Below, piece after piece: positions 49,488 to 57,254 of a stretch of 60,112 nt of DNA. The position numbers were made by a program, and so were the translations under genes. The DNA lies in contig NZ_SLXW01000012.1 of the NCBI RefSeq assembly GCF_004341085.1, forward strand, positions 1 through 60,112. The letters run 5' to 3'. Position 1 is the first letter of the stretch. Each line of letters opens with the position of its first letter. Under the pieces are notes generated by a model, which saw only the letters and a program-made list of their open reading frames with translations, did not search any database and was not told where the DNA came from. This DNA is from Sphingomonas sp. PP-CE-1G-424 (GTDB lineage Bacteria; Pseudomonadota; Alphaproteobacteria; Sphingomonadales; Sphingomonadaceae).

Positions 49488-51009
49488 CGCCCGATCTTTC
49501 GATCGACGATAACAACTCCCCCGCCTCCTCCTGTTTTGTCGTAGACCCAGAGGTGGCCAGTATCCGTTCTGCCGATCGAAGGTCTTGCTCGCTAGCCCTC
49601 AGGCCTGCGTAATCGCCTGTAATTCGGGAAAGCGCCGCCTCGGTACGAGCCGTCATAACCACGTTGCCAGCCCACGCAGGATCGGAATAAGCACGAGTGA
49701 AAATCTCTGCAGCACGACGGTAGCCGTCAATCGCACGCCGGAACGTGGCGGGCTGTCCGTTCAAACCCGCAAGCGCAGCATAGCCGCCGGCCAGCCGTTG
49801 CTGCGCGGCAGCCCATTCGCCTGGGACCTCCATACGATCCGTCAGTTCGACGACACTGCCATATTGCCGGGTCGCGTCGTCCAGCATACCCCTATCATTC
49901 GTCGCGCTGCCCTGAATATTCAAGGCATCTCCGTATATGATGAGGCCAATCCGCAGCGCCTCCTTGTCCGATCCTGCTCGCAGCATTGCTAAGCCCCGCC
50001 GCATTTGGGCAAAGGCGCCTTTGATACCTGCCTGCTCGCTGTTGATCGTGCACGCGAGAACGAATGCTATTCCATGAAGCGTCAACGCCGTTCCACGCTC
50101 TGAGATGGTGCCGGCACTGCTTTGCTCGGCGATACTGGCCGCAGCGCCGCACGTGTCGAGGAGAATCTGCAACGTCGACAGTATGTTCGCCGCCCCAGTC
50201 GACGCAACGGTTTCGCTAAGGAGGCTTGTTCTGCCGGAACAGACCTCGGTAAGCGTGCGCAACCGCTGCCTTGATCCTATGGCAGTAAGCGGCAATGCCT
50301 CAGTCTCAAGAATGGCCACGGCCTTCATCACGGCCTGCATGTCCTGCTTCGCATGGCCATGCTGGACCAGGCGAAGGCCCCGTTCGTACTCGAGTTCCCA
50401 ACGATAATCGTCGGCCTCCACTTTCAGCCGTCCGCTTGCCGATCGCAGCGTTTCATCCGCCGCGGCCAAGTCACCTGCCAGAAACTGCGTCAGCGCTGTC
50501 GCCTTGACGACGTCCACCCACAACCGGCCCGCGCGCCCTACTGCGGCGGTCGAGCCCGGCGTGATCTCCGCCAGTATCCTGCCGGCGGCCGAGAGGTCCC
50601 CGCTGTCGATCAACGCCGATGCCCGGGCTAGTCGTCCCGCGACGTCCTCTGGCTGGTCGTCGTTAATGCCCGAGGGACCCGATATGCCAAGGGCCGTCGT
50701 GCGCAGCGAAGCGAGTTGAACGCGCAGCTTGGCGGCGTCCAGCGCCAACTTGCGCACCGTCTCTCGCAATTCGCCGCCTCCAAGCGTAGGCATTGCTCGA
50801 ATTTGACCACGTGCGATCGCTCGCAACGTTGGCTTTGGCACACCGTATTTTTGCGAAAGGCTGGCGAAATCGGCCTCTAAGGACGCGATCCGTTTCGTCG
50901 CGGCGCGGAATTCGGCCGGTGTCGCGCCAAACCGATCTGCCTGACCCGACGCAAGCTCAACGGAGGCAAGCAACCCTGCTGCCATCGTCGCGATACGGAG
51001 CGTTCTCAT
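49477..51009 (-). CDS. Secreted TPR-like helical repeat protein
   Basis: 510 residues from the ATG at 51009, which overlaps the TGA of the upstream gene (TGATG); an ATG at 51021 also fits. A signal peptide, MRTLRIATMAAGLLASVELA, ends with SGQA. The rest is alpha-helical repeats, for example RLARASALIDSGDLSAAGRI, FLAGDLAAADETLRSASGRL and YRRAAEIFTRAYSDPAWAGN, resembling degenerate TPRs. It should be a periplasmic scaffold. It is coupled to a membrane protein gene. This pair sits exactly at the DUF763 breakpoint, so it is probably part of an inserted segment. Confidence 0.65.
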   Translation of the reverse strand: MRTLRIATMAAGLLASVELASGQADRFGATPAEFRAATKRIASLEADFASLSQKYGVPKPTLRAIARGQIRAMPTLGGGELRETVRKLALDAAKLRVQLASLRTTALGISGPSGINDDQPEDVAGRLARASALIDSGDLSAAGRILAEITPGSTAAVGRAGRLWVDVVKATALTQFLAGDLAAADETLRSASGRLKVEADDYRWELEYERGLRLVQHGHAKQDMQAVMKAVAILETEALPLTAIGSRQRLRTLTEVCSGRTSLLSETVASTGAANILSTLQILLDTCGAAASIAEQSSAGTISERGTALTLHGIAFVLACTINSEQAGIKGAFAQMRRGLAMLRAGSDKEALRIGLIIYGDALNIQGSATNDRGMLDDATRQYGSVVELTDRMEVPGEWAAAQQRLAGGYAALAGLNGQPATFRRAIDGYRRAAEIFTRAYSDPAWAGNVVMTARTEAALSRITGDYAGLRASEQDLRSAERILATSGSTTKQEEAGELLSSIERSGVSK

Positions 51010-51770
51010 CACGCAGGGCATCGATCAAAGTAGATGACACGCTGAGGACTCTTCTGATCGCGAACAAGCCGCTCGACGCCGCCGCGCCTTTCATAGCTGA
51101 GTAATATGCTGGTGCCGGTATCGGGGCCATCGAAGACCTCCGCTAGCGCAGTCACGGTCCCTCCTGGCCCGGTCCGTGCAGGAGCGAGTCGAAGCACTTG
51201 GCGGAACGACGACATTCCGGGAAGGTCGTGCACTGAGTGCATGACCATAGTGTCATTCTCAATCGCAACCTCATACGTGACGGCGCATCCACGCTCGCCC
51301 CAAACACCCTTTGCCCCCGCACTGAACGTATCGCCAGGATTCGCCATCAAGCCCGACTTCACAAGCTCAGCCAGGACCGTGCCAGACGCTTCGGCTGCAC
51401 GAGCCGAGTTCGCTGCCGCCGCCGCCAACTCTGGGGGCTGGTCCTTCGGATCGAGCAATTGAACTACTGCTGTCGCCGAGAGCGCCGCGAGAAGCAACTC
51501 GAACACCGCGGCACCGAGTACCTGCCATCGCAGCCACTCGCGCGGGTTGCGAGAATTCCACGGTATCACCCGGCTCTTTGCCAGGGAGCCAATTGAAATC
51601 ACGACGAGAACCAGCAAACTCCCGGACGCAGCCCAGACGCCTACTCCCAAGCGTTCGAATGAATACGTGTAGCCGTACAGGATGATACCGAGCGCGATCG
51701 CGCATCCGGATAACGCAGCGGCCATGAACGGCCTACTTAGCGTTAGATCAGATGTTTGCTGTTCGCCCAT
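51009..51770 (-). CDS. Membrane protein with periplasmic C-terminal domain
   Basis: 253 residues. Three hydrophobic helices (AAALSGCAIALGIILYGY; VWAASGSLLVLVVISIGSLA; VLGAAVFELLLAALSATAVV) occupy the first 110 residues. A beta-rich domain of 140 residues (ERGCAVTYEVAIENDTMVMH, GTSILLSYERRGGVERLV) follows. GAGAGGG precedes the ATG. No family recognised. It is translationally coupled to the secreted TPR-like protein, suggesting that the two form one envelope complex. Confidence 0.65.
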   Translation of the reverse strand: MGEQQTSDLTLSRPFMAAALSGCAIALGIILYGYTYSFERLGVGVWAASGSLLVLVVISIGSLAKSRVIPWNSRNPREWLRWQVLGAAVFELLLAALSATAVVQLLDPKDQPPELAAAAANSARAAEASGTVLAELVKSGLMANPGDTFSAGAKGVWGERGCAVTYEVAIENDTMVMHSVHDLPGMSSFRQVLRLAPARTGPGGTVTALAEVFDGPDTGTSILLSYERRGGVERLVRDQKSPQRVIYFDRCPA

Positions 51771-52550
51771 TCGCTTACCCTCTCCGACGCCTGTCGACGT
51801 CGCTAACGCTGGTCATTATGATGAGTCCGGCTGCGGAATCATTGTCTGGTTGGCTAACGAAAATCGCTTGGCGTGCTGAGCAACCTACCGCTTGATCGTA
51901 AAGTTTCAGTTTGCGCCTAACCCTTCGACAGCGCCGAATTTCGCGCGTGCGCACGTTCATCGACGGACCTAGTCGTTGCTTGGCATCGGCCGAGGCAGCT
52001 ACAACCCATCTAGACACTCACGCAGCCCTTGCCGGCCCCCGAAAGCAGTCGCTCATTCATGCGCGCAGATCGAGTGCTTTGCGGCATTAGGCAGGTGCTA
52101 GGAACGGTCTAAATTGGTCTTTCCTGCCGTTTGCGTGCAACATGCCGAACGGCATCTCTTGTCAGAAGCCGTCGTTTCCCGCTCGTCCGACCGGTACCAC
52201 AGAACGAAGTAGACTCAGCCCAAGTCGACTGACAGGTTAGAAGCGAGCAAAGCTATCCTTCCCGTTAAGAGCGCGAGCGATATCGCGATCCCGGCAGATG
52301 ATGACGCTACCGAAGTTCGCCAGCATACATGCCAACTTCCATATCCTCTTCTACCAAGAGCACCGCCTAGCGATGACAGACTCACGTGTCGTAAAGATCA
52401 TTGATACCACAGGATGGGAGCGACCTCAGCATCAAGTAGGTTACCGATCCTGGTCTAAGTGGGTAGTTGTTCCATGCAGACGACCGGTAAACACTTCTAT
52501 ACAGCAATAACCGCCGCTTGCGCTGAAACTTAGGTATACCGGATCTTTTC
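51771..52550. other. 780-base gap without a supported gene
   Basis: Lower GC than the surroundings. Short open frames (for example 52298-52510) lack ribosome sites and protein character. There is one small imperfect palindrome, ATGCCGAACGGCAT, near 52142. No RNA gene, repeat pair or terminator was recognised. The region could hold the promoter of the minus-strand membrane/TPR pair at its left end and the end of the STAND gene at its right. Confidence 0.5.
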
Positions 52551-55500
52551 CTATGCGGTTTCTGCCGCGGACGGCCCGATTTTCTCGCGCAGGCTCTGCA
52601 GAACCTCCCGCAGTCCCGCCGCGGCCGGGGACGAGATAGCGGTTCTCGCGGCCTCCAGGATCGCAAGGACGCGCGGCCATCCGGGTCGCGTAGTAGTTGC
52701 CGCCGAGCGGATCGCTGGGATTGAAAGACGCGGCGTCACGAGCTGCGCCGGACTGTCGCAGCGGTCCAGCCACGCAGTCGTGACCATTTCCGAGAAGGGA
52801 AGCCCCGTGAACTCCGCGAGCCTCTGCCTTTGAAGATAGGTGGCTGCGATCACATGGCACGCGAGCAGCTGTTCTGGGGAAAGATGCCGGCCGACGGGTG
52901 CGAGTAGTACGGCGAGCAGGTGACGATCCCAGGAGGCATTGCCACCCATGATCCGCGACGTGGCGGCCGTGCTGCTGTTCAGAAGCCCTCGCAGATCCTC
53001 AAGCGTCGCCAGGACGTCTCCAAGGCTCCCGTCGGTGGGCAGCGCGTCGATCCACAGATCAACCGGGATTTCCAAGGTCCTGCCACCGGCGACCATCGCA
53101 ACGATGCGCGCTAGCAGACGGTGCTGAACGAGATCGGTCCAGGACGGGGACCCGGCGCCGGGCATGTCCTGAAACTCAACGCCGGACACATCGACGCCCT
53201 TGGCGTTCTCCGCATTGGCCTGGGTCAGCGCCCGACCCTCGCGCAGCACGTCGACAACGGCCGTTCCGACGTCAAGGGTGCGAATGGACAGACGCGTGAG
53301 CAAGTCGCCCTGCGTCGACTGGGCCATTAGGTTCGTGGACGCCCTGAGCCGGGCCGCCAGCCGCGAGGCTATCGTGGGAGGTTCGGACATGAGGAGGTCG
53401 AGGTCCGCCATCAGGAGGACGACGAGGTCTAGGGAGGCCGCGCGCTGACCATTCCATGTCAGCTCCTCCATCGCGCTCGGCGAACCGAATATATTGGGCA
53501 GCGGCATCGTGTTGTCGCCCCAGATCCCATCGCTGCTGGACTCCGCTCCAATCGTCTTGATCGCCTGCGAGCCCAACTGCCGCACTGACAGTAGCGGCTC
53601 TGGCGGCATCTGGGCGCCGTCCTCAACCATGAGGTCGATCGCCTGACCTAGCCGGTCTACCGCCTGCCGCTTACGACCCGAAAGGTGCAGCGCGATCGCA
53701 AGGTCGAACAGGAAGCCGACGCGGCGAACCAGAGGCTCCGCGGCCGACAGGTTCGCGAGCGCGTCGGCCATTCGGCTCGCAGCAAGGGGCCAGTCCTCCG
53801 CTCGACCGGCGGCCACCGAGGCCTCCCTCAGCACGTCCGACCGCCATGACAGGCCGAGCGGGAATGCCGGAAGCGCCTCGTCGTAGAGCGCGAGCGCCTC
53901 GGGAAGCTCTCGTCCGCGCCACAGCACCTTCGCCTTGGCGGTCAGAACGCGCGGGAGACGGCCGAGCCGGTCGATAAGGTCGTCAGCCGCAGTCAGTGCG
54001 GCAGCACGGTCACGGACATTCTCGTCGAGCACTCGGACAAGCAGCGGGGCGGCCGCCGACGCCAATCCGGGAACCTCCAGCTCCTCGGACATAGCGATCA
54101 CCCGTCTAAGCGCGGTGGCAAGTTCACCCCATCTGGGTTCGTCGCGCTGAGCCTCGCCGAGCCAGACCCGGTCCATTGCGAGCGCGGCGCCCTCATTGTC
54201 ACCGGCGTAGCCGCCCAACACGACAGCCCTGTCCGCAGGATCGAGGGACTCCATAAGGTCGAGCATCTCGTCGAGTTCGTCGACGTCGCCCACTGCCGGG
54301 ATGAGCGCCATCGGCACGGCTGCCGACACGTCCGGCCACTCCTCCAGCATGTCCTTCATATCGCCGAGCCTCTCCATGGCGCGGAACGCCGCCGCCATGG
54401 CCTCGCCGACCCGGACGAACCGAAGGGACAGCCGCACACGGTCTGCCAGCGGCAGGTCCCCCGGGCGCTGCATGAGCTGCCAGAGGAACACGAGTTCGAA
54501 CAGCCCCGGGCCGGGAATGAGCGATGCATCGACCGCGTCGAACTCGTGCAGCGAGCGCTCCACGACTTTAGCGATCTCCTCCTCCTTCCCGTTCTCGATG
54601 GCGATGCGTAGCTGAAGCACGCGGAACGCCGCCGTCTCGTTCGGATCCTCGAACGGCAGCGGCGCCGCGTCGGTCAGCCCCAAGTAAGGAAGCACGCTCG
54701 CCGATTCCGCCACCTGCGACCAGACCTCAGGGCCCGCCTGCATCAGGCCGGGGATGATCATAACGAGCGACGCGGCGGTCCGGCCGATCATCGCGTGGGT
54801 CGCAATGCTGAGGATGTCGGTGGCTAGAATACCACCGGGTCGCAGGAACGACGCGGCGATGCCCGCGTGCATAGCGGTCGTCCACTCCTGGCCGCGCGTC
54901 TCGCCGCCCAGATCATTCAGAAGCGGCGACGGCCGGAGATCCTCGTTGCCCGTCCTTTCGAGCCAGGGGCCGGTGAGCCGGTCGATCACGTCACCCGGCT
55001 CGGCGATCGGCGGGTCGATCCGCGCGACCGCCATGAGGCGCGCGCGGGCGACGCGACCGATTAATAGGCTGACGCGCGCCAGAAGTTCGCGATCGTCAGC
55101 CGGCAGCGTCGAGACTAGCCTCCGCGCCTCGGCACGCACGTCTCGGATCGCCGGGGGAGGCGCCATGACCTCCATAAGATCCGGTTCCGGAAATCCAGCC
55201 TCGACCAGCGCCGCCACCCGCGCGTCAACCAGCTGCGGATGGCCGCTCGTCGACAGGCTGATGATTTTGGACCAGCTAGTGGCGATCGACGTCGAGCACC
55301 CCCGCGCTACGATGTAATCGTAGACGTCCCGCTCGCTGAAGGACGGCGCCGGAACGACCCGCGACGGGTGAAGCAGCAGCTGCGCCGCAATTCTCGCGGG
55401 GAGAACGCCGGAAGACGTCACCAGCAGCGTTCCGCCAAGACCGTCCTGCACCGCGCGTAGTCGGCCGATAGGGGCCTCGATCGGTCGGTCGTCGCCGATG

Positions 55501-56633
55501 CTTGGAAGATCGTCGAGAACGACGTCGCGCGGCCCATCCACCTGCGGAAGGTGAACGACGAGGCGGTCGATGGTCGAAGCGGCGGCTCCGATGGGAACGC
55601 CGCGGAAATCGACCCAGACAACTGGGCGCGCGCGCCCGGTTGCAGACAACGCCAATCCAGTCTTCCCCATGCCAGTGCCGCCGTGGATCAGGACGGTGCC
55701 GCCGGACAGCTCATCGTGAATTCCATGCTCCAGCTTAGGACGTGCGTGCCGGTGCAGTGCAGCGCGCGGCGCCATACCAAAGGTCTGGGGTGCCGCCGTC
55801 ACGATGGATCCGCCCGCCGGCGCCCCGGTGATCGTGCTGAGGAGCGCCAGCAGCCGGTTGTTCGGCACCGCCGTCGTGGACGCGTCGTGGACGATCCTCA
55901 GCAGATCCCCCCGGCGGAGAGTCCGGGAGCCCTTGCTGGTTCCAATGCGCCATGCCTCGGTATGAAGCGCGTCTAGAGCCCTCCCGGCGTCGGACGGGCT
56001 GATGTCCCGACTGTCCGCCAACTCTACCAGCTTGGCGAGCACGGTATCAAACAGATCGGACCATTCGGGCCATCCAGTGACCCAATCTAACGGCACAACG
56101 ATCCGCTCGACGAACTCCTGGGTGCTGACACGGGCGAGCCAGTCCCGCATCTTCTCGGGCAATTCCTTCTGCGTTTCGAGGAACGCCTTGATCCCAGCCG
56201 CCTTCGTCAATGAATCGGTGTCGGTCGGAGCCTCGCGGATCTCGCTCCAGGCCTTGAGGCCCGGCTGGTCGAAGCCGAGCGGCCGCGATCTCTCCCTGCC
56301 GACGCCCGACGTCGTTAGTAACCGGAAGTGGATCGTCGCCCCCTTGTTACGCTCGAGATGCCCCCAAAGGTTGCCGATCGCCTCGAGCACGCTTTCCGAA
56401 CGAAGCGTGACGTTTCCCGACCCGGCGGTGTCCTTGATCTGCTCCGTCGTGAAGACGCCGCTCTCGCCGAAGCCGTCGAGATCCTCGGCCCCCTCGATGA
56501 CCAGAAGTTCGCCGTCCGCGAGGTCGATCCACGCCTCGATCGTCCGCAGGATCTGGTAGGAGTAGCCGCGCATGGAATCCACCGCGACGCGTTTCTCGTC
56601 GATCTTGAGCGGTGGGGGGGCGGGCGCGGGCAT
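52551..56633 (-). CDS. STAND NTPase with Cap4-like nuclease domain (Avs-like)
   Basis: 1360 residues from the ATG at 56633; starts at 56708 or 56573 (MRGYSYQIL) are also possible, as no clear ribosome site is seen. The N-terminal region resembles the Cap4/DUF4297 dsDNA endonuclease: MRGYSYQILRTIEAWIDL, an acidic strand GELLVIEGAEDLDGFGE and the TEQIKD (Q-x-K) motif, a PD-(D/E)xK layout. A STAND P-loop IHGGTGMGKTGLAL lies at about 316-329, with Walker B VVLDDLPS at 371-378. About 850 residues of helical repeats then follow, a likely sensor. Avs proteins combine these parts to recognise phage proteins and then cut DNA. Assignment to a named Avs type is not possible. Confidence 0.7.
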   Translation of the reverse strand: MPAPAPPPLKIDEKRVAVDSMRGYSYQILRTIEAWIDLADGELLVIEGAEDLDGFGESGVFTTEQIKDTAGSGNVTLRSESVLEAIGNLWGHLERNKGATIHFRLLTTSGVGRERSRPLGFDQPGLKAWSEIREAPTDTDSLTKAAGIKAFLETQKELPEKMRDWLARVSTQEFVERIVVPLDWVTGWPEWSDLFDTVLAKLVELADSRDISPSDAGRALDALHTEAWRIGTSKGSRTLRRGDLLRIVHDASTTAVPNNRLLALLSTITGAPAGGSIVTAAPQTFGMAPRAALHRHARPKLEHGIHDELSGGTVLIHGGTGMGKTGLALSATGRARPVVWVDFRGVPIGAAASTIDRLVVHLPQVDGPRDVVLDDLPSIGDDRPIEAPIGRLRAVQDGLGGTLLVTSSGVLPARIAAQLLLHPSRVVPAPSFSERDVYDYIVARGCSTSIATSWSKIISLSTSGHPQLVDARVAALVEAGFPEPDLMEVMAPPPAIRDVRAEARRLVSTLPADDRELLARVSLLIGRVARARLMAVARIDPPIAEPGDVIDRLTGPWLERTGNEDLRPSPLLNDLGGETRGQEWTTAMHAGIAASFLRPGGILATDILSIATHAMIGRTAASLVMIIPGLMQAGPEVWSQVAESASVLPYLGLTDAAPLPFEDPNETAAFRVLQLRIAIENGKEEEIAKVVERSLHEFDAVDASLIPGPGLFELVFLWQLMQRPGDLPLADRVRLSLRFVRVGEAMAAAFRAMERLGDMKDMLEEWPDVSAAVPMALIPAVGDVDELDEMLDLMESLDPADRAVVLGGYAGDNEGAALAMDRVWLGEAQRDEPRWGELATALRRVIAMSEELEVPGLASAAAPLLVRVLDENVRDRAAALTAADDLIDRLGRLPRVLTAKAKVLWRGRELPEALALYDEALPAFPLGLSWRSDVLREASVAAGRAEDWPLAASRMADALANLSAAEPLVRRVGFLFDLAIALHLSGRKRQAVDRLGQAIDLMVEDGAQMPPEPLLSVRQLGSQAIKTIGAESSSDGIWGDNTMPLPNIFGSPSAMEELTWNGQRAASLDLVVLLMADLDLLMSEPPTIASRLAARLRASTNLMAQSTQGDLLTRLSIRTLDVGTAVVDVLREGRALTQANAENAKGVDVSGVEFQDMPGAGSPSWTDLVQHRLLARIVAMVAGGRTLEIPVDLWIDALPTDGSLGDVLATLEDLRGLLNSSTAATSRIMGGNASWDRHLLAVLLAPVGRHLSPEQLLACHVIAATYLQRQRLAEFTGLPFSEMVTTAWLDRCDSPAQLVTPRLSIPAIRSAATTTRPGWPRVLAILEAARTAISSPAAAGLREVLQSLREKIGPSAAETA

Positions 56634-56966
56634 GCCGTTCTGAACTCTGGATCGCTGGCTATGTGTGGTTGATGCCCGAGGGGACGGGCAGCGGCGAGAG
56701 AGCATCATGCTCGACTAAGCCTTCCAGCACAACGTGCGCCAATGGGTCTTGAGAATGCATCGGGAACGACGCCACTGTGCACAGCGGATCGGAAAGCGAC
56801 CCGAAGAGACGCGAATTGCCTCGCTATCGCTCTGTCGGCTGCGGACTGGCGCCGAGAGGACGAGGCCGTCTTATGGCAGGCGTGGTCCGAAAAGCGGAGG
56901 CTGCAGCACCCATCTCGCCACCATGCGCGTGAACACGAGCAATGGCTGACCGCGGTAATCGCATAC
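56634..56966. other. Gap upstream of the STAND gene
   Basis: About 330 bases between the STAND start and the small gene behind dnaE2. Open frames here are without ribosome sites or familiar motifs. It presumably carries the STAND promoter, although no convincing -35/-10 pair was found. Confidence 0.4.
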
Positions 56967-57254
56967 TCACGGTTCAGACACCTCTTCATAACAGCCGGCG
57001 CGCCGCAGCTGCCGGACGATCCCGTTGAACGCCGCGGTCACACCCTGTGCCCTGCCGATCTCGTTCTCCTGCCGGGCGGCATCCCAGTAGAGCTCGAGGG
57101 GCCAGCGTTCCGGGCAGTGCGGGAGCAGGCAGCGCAGCGCCAACCGGATCTCGACGACGTCGACGCGGGCGTCCGAACAGCGCGCCAAACCGCCGCGCAG
57201 GATATGCGCCGACAGCGCTATGACAACGCGCTGATGACGGACGAGCTTGGCCAT
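56967..57254 (-). CDS. Small protein coupled to dnaE2
   Basis: 95 residues from the ATG at 57254, which shares a base with the dnaE2 stop (TGATG). It is cysteine- and arginine-rich: MAKLVRHQRVVIALSAHILR, VDVVEIRLALRCLLPHCPER and WPLELYWDAARQENEIGRAQ. No family name is known to me. The close coupling to dnaE2 suggests co-expression with the imuA-imuB-dnaE2 mutagenesis cassette, whose upstream part would be outside the window. Composition is like the neighbouring genes and gives no sign of foreign origin. Confidence 0.55.
   Translation of the reverse strand: MAKLVRHQRVVIALSAHILRGGLARCSDARVDVVEIRLALRCLLPHCPERWPLELYWDAARQENEIGRAQGVTAAFNGIVRQLRRAGCYEEVSEP

Noticed and set aside
52298..52510. 70-residue plus-strand frame
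   Set aside because: No ribosome site, no family resemblance, and it lies in a lower-GC gap where short frames are expected.
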